The notes: generated by a model from the letters alone, not told the origin. Positions 32,161 to 42,939 are shown, counted from the first letter of the stretch. The stretch is DNA of 64,000 nt from Balaenoptera acutorostrata (GCF_949987535.1 NC_080075.1:43486536-43550535); one strand, 5' to 3'. A program made the numbers and translations.

Positions 32161-32369
32161 TGACAGCTGTGTGCATGTGACCTGGACATGATTAGTAGGG
32201 GGGAAGCCTTCCTCATAATGTGACTGAGCATAACCAAACCTAGAACCAAGTGTTTACATTGTAACATATGTAGTAAGCCTAAGTCTTCGTCTATTTGCTT
32301 TTGGGCCTTTATATATTCTCATATTGTAAATGTGCTCATGAGAGTTAAAAATCTATGGTCACTTATTTA

Positions 32370-32545
32370 TGATTTGACTTTGACCAAGTTACATAATGTC
32401 TGCTTTGATTTACTCATCTATAAAATGAATAAAATAAAATATTAACTCTTCTATAAAGTTTTTAGGAGGACTAAATAAGTTTTTACACCTAACAGGCTTA
32501 GCCATGGCATGTATACAGTGCACAATTAAGTATAAGTTATTGTGG
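32370..32545 (+). mobile_element. MIR SINE (plus)
   Basis: Recognised by 'gactttgaccaagttacata', 'tttactcatctataaaatga' and the 3' part 'taggaggactaaataagttt', equivalent to MIR's gaccttgggcaagttac, tcatctgtaaaatggg and gaggattaaatgagtt. Confidence 0.85.
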
Positions 32546-33014
32546 ATATTATTTTAAATAAACAATGAGGCTAATAAACAAGGACATTTTTTACTCCACC
32601 CAGGGCTGGGGACATGACTGTGTTTATATTTTTTAGGCCACTTCGTGACTTAGTATTATAGTAGATTGTCGATAATTTGAAGAAAAAGAAAATAAGACAT
32701 AATTAGCATTGATAAATCCCAATGTTAACTCTCAGCCCTGAGCTGGAAAGGAAATTCCCAATTGAAATTTTTAAATGCTGTTAATGGCAAAGTGCAATTC
32801 TGGATTGGTCCAATCATGCCATTAAATGAAGTAATCATGCTTTTTGGTGATGAGTTATGGAAAGACTTTGGACACACCCAGAGATATTGAGTGACGCTGG
32901 TGTTCTTGAAGTAGACGCCCTCTTACTAGACATTCGCCTTTGCTTCCCTATTCCAGGATTTGAAAAACTCATTCTGAAGCCTGTTTTCCAGTAATAACAA
33001 CATGTGCTGCCCTA
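32546..33014. other. Unique sequence with possible conserved element
   Basis: No gene. The part 32690-32860 contains 'aattagcattgataaatccc' and paired CCAAT-type sites (gattggtccaatcatg), and is repeat-free. Confidence 0.4.
32970..33008. repeat. 39-bp dispersed direct repeat, copy 1
   Basis: Starts cattctgaagcctgttttcc and ends caacatgtgct. It recurs at 34202-34240 with a single difference (t for c near the end). Flanks of the two copies differ. Confidence 0.85.
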
Positions 33015-33180
33015 TCTTAAATACTATAGCAATCACCATATTGCATGCTTTATATCTACTCTTTAAACCTCACTACAACTCAGTGGTAACAGTTATATAG
33101 GTATTGCCATTATTATTTCCATTTTACAGATGAGGAAACTGAGGCAGAACACGATTTTTGATGCCTATTCATCTGACTTC
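33015..33180 (-). mobile_element. MIR SINE (minus)
   Basis: Strong inverted MIR core: 'cattattatttccattttac' followed by 'agatgaggaaactgaggcag' at 33107-33146, preceded by 'taaacctcactacaactcag'. Confidence 0.9.
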
Positions 33181-34080
33181 AAAGCGCTAGGGAGCTTAAT
33201 CACTGTGTTATAAAGCGTTCATTAAAATAATACTGGACATATATACTAGCTGCTCAAAAATTGTATATTATTTCATTTATGGGTTAGCCGATTGAAGAAT
33301 GGTTATCTTTTATTTTAACATGGAGATACTCATTTGCACCTTACAAAAATCCACTTTAAAAGATAGTATGCTTTGAAAATACTAGAGTGTAGCCAAATAT
33401 CAAGATTAGAGGTATTAGCATGCAAAGTTGAACCACCCCTTAACCTATTGATTACTAAAACAGAAGAAAACAGCACCTTTTCAAGTTTTTTTTTCTCTTT
33501 TCAGAGTAATTGGATTCAAATTCACATCTGCGGCATTAAACCAGTGTTTTCAACCTTTTTTTTTTCCCCTCCCAATTGTTTAACCTCCATCTACATCTCT
33601 GGCATAAATTTAAGCCTTTATTTGTGAATATTCAGATAAGCACTTTGCCTCTAACGGTATTGTTCAGGGCCTGGCATCATTGTTACAGCTGTAATTGTAA
33701 CTATCAAGACACAGTTCTTTGTAATTAGAAAGTCAAGATGGTATTCAGCAGTATGGCAGCACAGGCTTACATTTGTTAGGCTATTAGAAAAAAATGTTTA
33801 CAGAGAAAACAGTGTCATTGTTTAGTGCTCTTAATTGACCATCTGCCTGGTAAAGAAATGTCCAAAGAAGGATAAATAAGACGACAGTACACTTATTTAT
33901 TTATTTTCTTTGTGCAGTGAGGAAATTAGGAAAAGCAGCAGCAGAGGCAAACTAGAAACAACATTGCTAAATCAGGCTGCGAGTGAAATAATGTCATGCA
34001 TCCATTTCTTGTTTTAATTTCTTTCAGTGTCAAGACAAAGACCTATGGCCTCCTCAAAGTTTATTTAAGAAACATGTTTT
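33181..34080. other. Unique sequence, candidate conserved element inside
   Basis: Repeat-free. The span 33590-33860 has several TAATTA/ATTA-type homeodomain-like sites (gctgtaattgtaac, ttgtaattagaaag, cttaattgacc). No exon is convincing; the open frame at 33373-33627 is low-complexity (Phe/Ser). Confidence 0.45.
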
Positions 34081-34440
34081 AGATTGCCCCTAGAGTTCCT
34101 GGATAATATGGTTCCCACCTCGGTTTTCCCCATTTTCTCTTGCTAATCCTTGAGGCATGCCCACTCTGCTCTAACCACCCTGTTTTGTTATCCAGTGCAC
34201 ACATTCTGAAGCCTGTTTTCCAGTAATAACAACACGTGCTTTGTTGCCCCTCCTCTGTATTTTACTTAGGCCAATTCTATTCTACCTTCTCCTGTCTCTT
34301 CAAACTGTAGATATCTTACCCATTCCTTCAAGAGCTAGGTCAAGTATCTCTCCTCCATCCCAACCCCTATATCTTTTTCCGACTGTATAATAAGACAAAA
34401 ATCGCTCCCTCCTCTGAACTTCTACAGCACTTATTATTTT
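34081..34440 (+). mobile_element. Probable L2 3'-region fragment
   Basis: Pyrimidine-rich sequence with 'cattccttcaagagctaggt' and 'aacttctacagcacttatta' near 34320-34435. This resembles the L2 3' end in which 'catccttcaagactcagctc' and 'tagcacttatca' occur. Diverged. Confidence 0.5.
34202..34240. repeat. 39-bp dispersed direct repeat, copy 2
   Basis: Matches 32970-33008 at 38 of 39 positions. It lies inside the L2-like sequence; copy 1 lies in unique sequence 1.23 kb upstream. Confidence 0.85.
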
Positions 34441-34767
34441 TCCACTTACTTGGCAATAGAAGGTGACCTGTCTAGTGTTGTTCTTCTGTTGTGCTGGAAC
34501 CATTATTCAAATTCAGCCTTGCCATTTGCATCCTCATATGCTTCTGTTTTGACTCTCCCCTTAGATTGTGAAGTGCTCTTCCTAGAATCACGTCTTCTTC
34601 TTTGAATTCCCCCCAAAATGCCCATCACTTTTTCCTATTTTTTTAATTCCAAAAAACAGAGTAGTAGCTGGGATCCTGTGAAATGTCTATCATTTATCTT
34701 TAAACAAAACCAACCAAACTCAGGCTGATTTGACCCTCAAGACATGTTTCAGTTCTCTTCCGTAAAC

Positions 34768-34870
34768 ATACTGAGTACCTGTTATGTGCCCAACTTTCCG
34801 CTAAGTAGTTGGGATGCAAAGAAGAATCCCATGTGCTCCTCCTATCAGGAAGCTAACTTCTGGGAAATGG
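34768..34870 (-). mobile_element. Short L2 3' fragment (minus)
   Basis: Shows 'ctgagtacctgttatgtgcc' and 'gctaagtagttgggatgcaa', the inverted L2 end (normally gagcacctactatgtgcc...ctaggtgctggggat). Confidence 0.65.
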
Positions 34871-35799
34871 TATCTGGTAGAGTCATGGGTCTGGGAGAGA
34901 GAGGCATAGGGAGAAACAGGAAATGCATGGAAATCAGAAGGTAAGCTTCTTGGAATTTGATTCTAATTGACGAGAGTTAATTTCAGCAAGGGCTTTTCTG
35001 TAGTCACCAAAAACCCTGGTTCACATTTGATGGGCCTGTCCTTCTATTGTGTCATATTGGCACGACTGTTACAGAAAAGGCTACATCAATTGTTCTTGCC
35101 AGGAAGGAAAACAGTATGTGGCACCCAGGACAGAGCTGGTCCCAAATTCTGTAATTTGGGTCCTATTCCATGTCCAAACAACACAGAGCAGCTGGTCTTG
35201 AGGAGATTATCTGTTGTGCTATATGGATGTCCTTCTGCCCAGGGTTTGAATCGAGTTTCCTCCCAAGACAATGAGTGACCAGGCTTATGCTCCAGGACCT
35301 GTCTCTTCCAGGATCACAGATGGAAGCCCCCATTACAGCCACACACAGATTCATCACAATATGGAAACCCTTCAAGTAGGAAATGGAACAAAAACACAAA
35401 ATATGACCTGACCCAATACCAAGGAGCTTTTTTTCTGCCTCAGATTCCAGTGGATTACTCTGCTTGTTATTTATTCTCTGTAGTTTTCTAGAGGCAACAG
35501 AACCTGATTCACTAGCAGGTATTCTTTGAGACTCATGCAAACATTTTTTGTAATAACTTCTCTGACCCATTCTCTTTCCAACTCAGTTGTTCTTGGAGCA
35601 TTTTATATACTTTATACATTTTATAGTATTTCCTGATAATGCTTTCACCACTAACTAGCTGTAATTGAACTGACCACACATCTTGAGTGTAAATTACTAT
35701 TATAGTTTTTTTTTTCTTAACAAATTTAATGTAGGCATTTCATAGAATGGGATATCATAGAAGCCTTATCCTAACTAACTGTGTATAGAAACTATTTTT
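34871..35799. other. Unique sequence, no gene recognised
   Basis: Overlapping open frames on the two strands (34967-35278 plus, 35163-35570 minus) have no recognised domain, and neither is supported by splice or promoter context. Confidence 0.45.
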
Positions 35800-35922
35800 T
35801 GTGGTTTTGGTTTTTTTAATTTTTATTTTATAATGGAGCATAGTTGATTAACAATGTTGTGTTAGTTTCGGGTATTCAGCAAAGTGATTCAGTTATACAT
35901 ATACATGTATACATGTGCAGAT
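35800..35922 (-). mobile_element. L1 3'-end fragment (minus), about 120 bp
   Basis: Inverted L1 3'UTR end with 'gttgattaacaatgttgtgt' and 'gtgattcagttatacatata'. The element's A-rich end is on the left (plus-strand T-rich 35800-35830). It is the same type as the end of the L1 at 49666-50288. Heavily 5'-truncated; no clear duplication. Confidence 0.8.
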
Positions 35923-35999
35923 AGGTTTTTATTTTCTTGCTACTCTGTTGTCCCAAGCTGTTAAAAGCCTCAGGGCTTTTTCTCTTGCTGTTGTGCCTC

Positions 36000-36315
36000 C
36001 CTAGAATTTTTTTCCCAGGATGACCTCACAGCTCACTTCCTTTGTTTATATTAGATTTCTGTTCAAGTTCTGACTAATCATTGAACTCTTCCCAATTTCC
36101 CTATATAAAGAATAATCTTCACCCCAAACCTGGGTATATCCTGTATCCCCTACATGGCTTAATTTTTCCCATAGCTATTAGCATCATTATAATGATTAAA
36201 TTGTCTCCCCTTTCTAGATTTCAGCTCAAGAAAGCAGAGGATTTATTTTTTTCTCCCAATGGTGTATCTCCAGGACATTCTGTAGGTGCTTAATAAAGAT
36301 TAACTTAATAAACTA
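36000..36315 (+). mobile_element. L2 LINE 3' end
   Basis: The last part is typical: 'ttcagctcaagaaagcagag', 'atggtgtatctccaggacat' and 'gtaggtgcttaataaagatt' at 36220-36305, matching the L2 3' terminus (gtatccccagtgcc...gtaggtgctcaataaatat). Confidence 0.7.
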
Positions 36316-36369
36316 ACCCATTTTCAGAGATCCTTGGTCAGTGTCCTTACAGGGATTGCATAGAATGCA

Positions 36370-36540
36370 GAGTTCTATAGAATTCTTGGGCTTTGGATCC
36401 CATATGGGTCATTTAGCCACCATGAGACCATGAGCAAGTTGATTCCCCTCTCTAAGGCTGCCTCCTTAACTCAGAATAGAGATAATGGCATCTCCCTCTT
36501 TGGAGTGGTGGTGAGGATATGATGAGAGAGGTCCAGGAAA
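36370..36540 (+). mobile_element. MIR SINE (plus)
   Basis: Seen from 'gggctttggatcccatatgg', 'gagcaagttgattcccctct' and 'tggtggtgaggatatgatga', aligned to the MIR body. Confidence 0.7.
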
Positions 36541-36751
36541 GCACTGTCTACCACAGTGGGTATCCTGTACATGTGGATTGTTTTCTCACCTTTCCTTTGC
36601 TCTGTTTGTTGGCTTTCCTCTCCTATTAATTTCTTTCTCCCATCATCCTCCCTTTTCTCCTACCTTTCCTTTTTTTGTTCTTTCTTCCCTTCTCTTCCTG
36701 CCTCCTTTTTGTCCTTTCTTTTGCATGTGCCTCAGTAGCTCTCTCAAAGCA

Positions 36752-36752
36752 T

Positions 36753-36783
<31 letters not shown>

Positions 36784-36790
36784 TATACAC
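36752..36790. repeat. (TC)n(AC)n microsatellite
   Basis: ctctctctctc followed by cacacacacacacacaca and atatac. A simple dinucleotide repeat. Confidence 0.95.
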
Positions 36791-37892
36791 ACCCACAGCT
36801 TCTATTCCTTACTTTTCAAAAGTGTTGCTCTGAACCATATCCCATTTATTCAACATAACTTGATGAATATGTTTGACTTTATTGTCTCTTCTTTTTCAGC
36901 TGAAACTTTCTGCAGTCCCTTAATTTTTCTCAGCTATCTAAGAATCTCATTGTAGAATCCTCCTTCTGAGGCATTCCTCGATAGGGCTGTTTTCCTCTTT
37001 ATCCTTTTATGCAATGTCAAGAGCACGTAGTCTAAAGAGATATATGAAACACCAGAACCTACACGTGCATTCAGGTAGAGGTTATCATTGCTTTGGTCAC
37101 AGGGAACATTTAACACAGAGGATTTCAGCATTGTCGTAATCTCAGTCGAGGTAGAAGCCCTTACTTTGTTGGGCTGTGGAAAGACATTATCTCCTATATT
37201 TTATTGTTAGAAAACAGAAACAAATTTAGGCAACAGATTGGGTCACAGTGAAATATAACTGCAGGATCTTTAGTCCTTAGAATAATGGCTGGAAACTAGC
37301 AGATACTGGCCTCAATTAGGGTTACACAGAAATTCACCTACATTGTTTTAACCAAATACAAGGGGGGTTGTTAGTCTCATGGAACAAGAGGTACAGTAAC
37401 AAATCATCTAGGTCCGGTACTGTGACTTAATGACCTTTTAGTGATGGCTGTGGCATCTCCAAGAATTCTCTGTGTTCCAGGCAGGAAGAGGGAGGAAGTG
37501 GAAGACACAGCGCTGGCAGATTTCTGCTTATAACACACTGACCACAATGGAGTCCCATGGCTACCCCCGCTGTGGCAGAAGCTGGGAATGAGGTGCTTTT
37601 TCTCCAGCCTCTGTGATAGAGGCTGATATAAAGGACGGTTGTTGAGATGGATAGTGGACTAGTTAATTGACAGTATCTACAACAAGAATATTTGTAAATA
37701 AACGAGACAGTTTTTTTTTAAAAAAAGCGAGGTCAACATTTGAGAGCTAAAAGATTACATATTTCAATCCCTTTCTCCTACCAGAAAGAAAACCACCATG
37801 ATCAGTGTTTTGGCAGTTCTTTTAAGTAAGTGCAATTCTCAGACTGGAACCTAAGTCAGCTGCCACCAGCTCTGCCCTCTTTTCACAATAAC

Positions 37893-37910
37893 CAAGATGG
37901 TGGCCATCTC
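37893..37910. promoter_or_regulatory. Palindromic pair of YY1-like motifs
   Basis: caagatggtggccatctc contains AAGATGG on the plus strand and AGATGG on the minus strand, separated by three bases (arms 37895-37900 and 37904-37909). It resembles YY1 core sites. No L1 5' end surrounds it. Function is inferred only. Confidence 0.25.
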
Positions 37911-38631
37911 CTGGTCCTCCACACTTCCCACCTTCATCACGCAGTGTTCCTGGGGTGGATGAAGTAGGAGGTCAGAGTTGCCCCTTCAGGAAGCCACTGT
38001 GGTCCCATCTTCCGATGCGCACACTTGTTACAGGGCTCTCTGTCTTTGCCATTAAAAAAAAAAAAATAGATGAACTCACTGAAGCTCAGAAAAGTTAAAA
38101 TATTTATGGCTAAACCACCCAAGTAGTAAATAGGTAAAAACAGGATTTAAATTCAAAAGTTTTGTGATGCACAGATGCTAAATTACAAAACAAAAACAAA
38201 CAACAAACATACTATTTCAGAGAACACAGAATATATGAAACATGACTATAGGATTTTTGTTACTTCACTTTAATGTAAGTAATCAGTTTTTATAATTTAC
38301 TTATTAATATGAAACATTTGTTTTGTTTTTATAGACCAATATTATTTGTTTTAAACTTCCTCTTATTTAACTCAAGGACTCTTTTTTTTTCTAAGCAAAC
38401 TGAAAGGGTGATATCATATAAATGATACCACACTGGGCAGCAAATATGCCTTTTTTTCCTTCATTATCAAATGAAATAACTAATCTGGGCTTTTAGCCTG
38501 AGTGTGCTGTAGGGCTGAGCAAATTGGAGGAAGAAACATGGTCCTGCCTTCCCACCTACTTTCTCTAATCTCATCTTATCTACATTGGAGACAGTAGCCA
38601 AGATACCAGTCCAAAACAGGTTGGACTCTAC

Positions 38632-38782
38632 TGCAGGGCTTTTCAAACCTCAAAGTGCATGTGCCTCACTCTAGAACCTTATTAAAATGAGGTTTCCAAT
38701 TAGCAGGTCTGGAGTGGGGTCTTAGATTCTGTATTTCTAATACATCCCCACATGACACCAAGGCTGCTGGTCCCATGACTAT
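38632..38782 (+). mobile_element. MER5A-type hAT DNA transposon remnant
   Basis: Starts at cagggcttttcaaacctcaa and continues 'aaagtgcatgtgcctcactc', 'gcaggtctggagtggggtct' and 'ctgtatttctaatacatccc', ending near ctgctggtccc. This follows the MER5A consensus order closely. The last dozen bases of the right end are not preserved. Confidence 0.9.
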
Positions 38783-39404
38783 ATATTTTGAGTATCAAGG
38801 GTTTACAGACAAAAACGCAGGTTTGGTGCTCAGGCTTGCCTCCCCACCCATCCCTGGAGTGGCCAGAGCCTTATCTTACACCACTGCTGCAGCGGGCTCT
38901 GGACAAAGACTGACTTTTGAGAGCCACCTCCCTAATCTCACACTGGGCTGGAGGTATGTGTGTCAACCTGGCTGAATGAGTTCAGTGTGTTAAATGGTCA
39001 GGACGTTCTTCTGGTAAAATGATGACATTGACATTAATTGATGACTGTTGGCAAAGTAAGAATGTACTTCAGAAGAAATTAATCAGCAGGTATTAGAGAG
39101 CATTGCCCAAGGGCCTAGCGCTCTGCCAGGTGGCATGGGCTGAAGACTTCCTGAGGACACGAGCCAGGCTTCATGCTCTCTCTCACTGCTGGCTTCCAGG
39201 TTCTCAACCTCTGCATAAGGAATTCTTCTTTTCAGTGGTCCCATGTCTAGTTGAACTGGTTACCTCACTGTTCTCTCAAGGCAGAATGTCTATCTCTCAC
39301 AGTGTGGTTTTGCTCATCTCAAATATTAACCTTCTAATCCTGATTTTTATACACATCCCTTCCATCCTAAGTCATCTTCCTGCTAAACTCAAGAAGTCCT
39401 GAAT
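38783..39404. other. Unique sequence, no gene recognised
   Basis: Open frames at 38775-38975 and 39103-39402 carry no recognised domain. The second contains a hydrophobic run at its end (VVLLISNINLLILIF), likely chance. Confidence 0.45.
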
Positions 39405-39498
39405 TCCTTTACCGTTTACTATTAGATCCTCAGCTTCAGCACAGACCTAGATACATACATAGCAGGCACTGAATGAGTATTTGTGGAATAAATGAACG
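39405..39498 (+). mobile_element. L2 LINE 3' terminus fragment
   Basis: Ends in 'gcaggcactgaatgagtatt' and 'tgtggaataaatgaacg', as does the L2 3' end (gtaggtgctcaataaatatttgttgaatg). Confidence 0.65.
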
Positions 39499-39724
39499 CC
39501 AAGGAAGTGTCATATTCTGGTATCTACAACATATGGACCCATTTACTCTTAATTCTCTGCCTTTACCTGTAAAATCTTTTAATAAGTTGCAGAAACAAGA
39601 AATGCATTTAAAATCAATATGGATTCTGAATAACTGATCCAAATATATCACAGGAATAAATAAAAATTGAGGAACCCTTAAATTCTGTCTGTGCACTAAC
39701 ATAGAATTATTTCTTTCATATTGG

Positions 39725-39875
39725 ACATTATATTAAGTCATTAAAATCTTCTCATTTAACCCCTGCAAAAGTCCAATGAGATAGGTTCATAACACCATGA
39801 TTATATGGTTAGGAAACTATAGGCTATACAGAGCCTGTTGACATTGGAACACAAATTCCAAACAAGGACAGTTTA
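39725..39875 (-). mobile_element. MIR SINE (minus)
   Basis: Inverted MIR: 'cttctcatttaacccctgca' then 'ggttaggaaactataggcta' match tctcatttaatcctcaca and gatgaggaaactgaggc. Confidence 0.7.
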
Positions 39876-40399
39876 CATGCACTGCCCCTGTGCATCTCCT
39901 CTAATACACTGCCCACTGCTTAGTATCTCCCAGGGCACCTCACGTGCCAATCGCATTACACTTGTAGATAGCTAATACTTGAAAGAGGAATGAAGGAGGT
40001 AGAGAGGAAGAGAAGAGATGAATGAATAGCTTTCTAGAGGGCCAATGTATAAGTTCTCACTCACAGCTTATTACCTCATTAAGATCATCTATCCTGGTCA
40101 CCTTGGGATTTCAACAGAAGTGGAATTTCTGTCCATTTAACCATCAGATGTTAACACATCCCTTAAGCGTTATCAGACCTAGTAGCCCTTGCAAATAGAG
40201 AGGCATTTTTGCCATCTCGTATTTTTATCTCTCTTCTGAGGAGATCCAGGGAACCTGAAACTCTGGCCAGAAATGAAACCAAAAGTGATACCTAAATTAG
40301 CAATGACCAAATTAGCTTTGACGTTCTCACAGATCTTTAATGTTCCTTTCTGGAAGCCTGGCAGGAGGATGGAGAAAATAGCAACACCCCAACACTCAG
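39876..40399. other. Unique sequence, nothing recognised
   Basis: No gene found. The start of the downstream L2 may lie a little further left than annotated. Confidence 0.4.
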
Positions 40400-40663
40400 C
40401 TCACACATGGGGGCCTTTTGCCTTTGCTGTTCCCTCTGCCAGGAATGCTCTTCCCTCAGTTACTCATAGGATCTGGATGGATCCCTCACTGCATTTAGGC
40501 ACCTGCTCAAATGTCACCTCATTCAACAAACCTTCCCTGACCTAAAAGAAGACTCCTTAGTCACTTTTCACCCTGTGACCCTGTTTTATTTTTTTCTTCA
40601 AAGCCCTCATTACTGTGTGAAATAGCATAATGTTGATTTGTAAGTACCTGTGTCCTCCCCACT

Positions 40664-40677
40664 AGAATGTCAGATTT
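40664..40677. repeat. Flanking duplication, left copy
   Basis: agaatgtcagattt, repeated exactly at 40699-40712 around a T-rich 21-bp insert. Confidence 0.85.
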
Positions 40678-40698
40678 TTTTTTAAATTTATTTATTTT
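40678..40698 (-). mobile_element. Tail-only retroposon insertion (CHR-like tail, minus)
   Basis: The insert, on the minus strand, is aaaataaataaatttaaaaa plus a few more A. It resembles the 3' tail of the CHR-2 SINE at 8362-8393 (minus strand: aataaataaaatttaaaaaa). No SINE body is attached. A 14-bp exact duplication flanks it. The simplest reading is target-primed reverse transcription that stopped inside the tail. Confidence 0.65.
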
Positions 40699-40712
40699 AG
40701 AATGTCAGATTT
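40699..40712. repeat. Flanking duplication, right copy
   Basis: agaatgtcagattt, identical to 40664-40677; the L2 sequence continues after it. Confidence 0.85.
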
Positions 40713-40770
40713 CTGAGGTAGCACCTGAATTGCTGTTGTTCACTTCTGATTTCCAGCACCCAGGTGGAAA

Positions 40771-42424
40771 TCCATCTTTTCAGTGATGCCCCCAAAATAT
40801 CCATTGACTAAATTAATTAATATGGAACAAATACTTTAAACAGAATACTTACATTCCAATAAGAAATATGGCCACTCCACCCACCTACTGAAGGCTAATA
40901 GCTTCTTTATGATTCTGTCCAAGATGTACTTGGCTTCCCAACAGGCCCTGCCTCTCCTTCTCTCTACCTCACCCCATCCCATATTTAAGTTAGACCAGAT
41001 TCCCTTCAGTATCATCAGCATTTTCATGGGATGGATTCAGGAAGCTGTTCTGACTTACACGAAAGAGTGTCTTAAGATGGGGAAAGGCTCTTTCTGTCTT
41101 TGCCAAGTGATGGCATAAGATCTTTATTAGGTCAGTGAACCGCAAGCCTCTTAGGGAGGTAATCTGTCCAGCTCATCCTGTCACTCTTCAACTTAGTGCC
41201 GCTCAGTAATGATGCACTCTAGCTGTCATCTCTATTATCCTTGTGCAATAAAGTGGCCACCTCCTTCCATCTTTAGCTCATTTGGAGTCCAGTTTTGCAT
41301 CTTCACTTGGATATGTTTGTAATTGCATCTAAGAACCCATAAAGGACAAACCATTCAAATAGTTATCAGGTGTATCTTTCATGAGAGAGAAAAGGAAGTT
41401 AATGGCAAATACTACTCTTGGTTTTCATGTAATGACAAAATCCAACAAACTTGATATCAAAACAACAACAATAAAATCTTGTTGGTGTCATTTGGGAAAG
41501 GTTGCAAGATTTATATACTTGTGTAGTCAAAGCCACATTCGCACAATGAAACACTGCCCCTCCCCCAAATCTCTTTTATCTTCAACAGATCTTGTTTTAA
41601 AGGTACCTGCCCATTTATTGTGGATGACAGACTAATAAAATGAAGTCATTTTAATAAACGCTGTATCAGAATATCCTATCTTCTAATGTGGCAATGTGAA
41701 ATTTCACCACTGGAGGAAACATTTAACATTCTGACTATTTTAATACTTTTAATAAGTATTTGCAATTCCTATGATAAAGCATCCCAGTAGAAAATGCATT
41801 TCCTCCAAAATTTATGTGGCTGCTGGCAGGTGGCCATTTTCTAATTTTCTGTCTCACTTACATACATTTATTACAGATTTCTAACTACCCCTTTTTGCTC
41901 TTTGACTGGCTTTGAGCATGCTGTTTCCTCTGAGTAGGAATGTGTGTGGTTAAAATTGAGGATGGTAAACAAGAGCTTTCTGGTTTGCAAATTGGAGGGT
42001 TGGTTATATCCCCTTGGGGGGTTCTTTAACATCTATTTTATTCAGCTTTATAATACATTTGAATCAAGTCTTCAGATACACACGGAGCTTGAGAATCCTT
42101 TCTCAGTGCCTCAATACAGTTAAAGGTTGGGGACAGGCATGAAGGTGGGATTAGGAACAGGGCCTGGATCATTATTTTGCTCTATTAAGCTTTGGGCTTG
42201 CTCAAGAAATGCAGTAGAATTTGTGAAATACTTGTTACAGTAATAAGGCTTAGAGATAGTAATATTCAGGTTAAGCAAACCATATTTTAAATACAAAGGG
42301 AAAGGAACTATTTAAGAAAATGTACTGTAAATCCTCTTGAAGAAGAAAAAAAATAACATTTAAAATTTTGTCATCCCTCCTTCATGTGTATTTCAAATCT
42401 TTGTTAAACATCTCAATGTAAAAT
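40771..42424. other. Unique sequence, no gene recognised
   Basis: Repeat-free for 1.6 kb. A block at 41640-41890 is A+T-rich with ordered short motifs and is noted as a candidate conserved element. Short frames (40909-41118, 41381-41635) look like chance. Confidence 0.5.
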
Positions 42425-42640
42425 TCCTGGGTACACCTCAGACTGAAACGCTGCAAAACAAAACTCGTGATTCCTGCTACTTCCTATTCCCTACCTTCTG
42501 AGTACTCAAAATTGCATCCCTTATCTGCATACTGGATCTCACTTAAAGTTATCGCCATTCTCTAATCAGACAGAACAGAAATATGAGCCTTCTTCAGGCA
42601 TTTCCTTTTTATATTATCCCAAGGCCTGCTTGTCCTACCT
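42425..42640 (+). mobile_element. L2 LINE fragment
   Basis: Degenerate L2 coding DNA: 'caaaacaaaactcgtgattc', 'ttcctattccctaccttctg' and 'aaagttatcgccattctcta' correspond to the L2 region with aactgaactcctgatctt and gatggcaactccattctt. Confidence 0.55.
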
Positions 42641-42739
42641 ATTCAATGTTTCTTATTTCCTCCTTCAATTCCTACGAATGCTGCCCTGGCTTAAGTGCTT
42701 ATTATTGCTAAAGGCCACTATGTTTTATGAATCATCGTC

Positions 42740-42925
42740 ATCACCAAGGCATTATCTCATTTAAGCCTTCCAACAGTTCAAGAGTCATCCTCATTTTATA
42801 GACAAAGAGAAAGGCAGAAACTCTCAGTGACTTTCCCAAGGTTACTCAGCCAGGAGGTCTTAGAGCTGGGATTTAAACCCTGATAGTCTGATGCCAGAAA
42901 TGAAGCTCGGAACCACTAGGCCACT
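42740..42925 (-). mobile_element. MIR SINE (minus)
   Basis: A well-preserved inverted MIR: 'ttatctcatttaagccttcc', 'cattttatagacaaagagaa', 'tgactttcccaaggttactc', 'agagctgggatttaaaccct' and 'accactaggccactccctgc'. Confidence 0.92.
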
Positions 42926-42939
42926 CCCTGCTGTTACAA

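Larger units (their letters stand above)
36541..38631. other. Unique sequence, no gene recognised
   Basis: Includes a C/T-rich tract (36590-36760) that gives low-complexity frames, a poly-A (38053-38066), and unique sequence. The paired motif at 37893-37910 is listed separately. Confidence 0.5.
40400..40770 (+). mobile_element. L2 LINE 3' region, split by a tail-only insertion
   Basis: A clear L2: ttttgcctttgctgttccct then 'ctgccaggaatgctcttccc', 'cctgctcaaatgtcacctca', 'aaaccttccctgacct', 'ccccactagaatgtcag', and after the small insertion 'cacttctgatttccagcacc'. In the family these encode the C-terminal end of the ORF and the 3'UTR. The 21-bp T-rich insertion at 40678-40698 lies in the middle of 'gaatgtcagatttctgagg'. 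Confidence 0.9.

Noticed and set aside
32970..34240. 39-bp repeat as target duplication of a 1.2-kb insert
   Set aside because: Far longer than usual L1-type duplications, no tail at the right end, and the interval contains a MIR in ordinary context, so an insertion is not supported.
36556..36955. Phe/Ser-rich frame with His-Thr repeats
   Set aside because: It comes from a C/T-rich tract and the AC microsatellite; low complexity.
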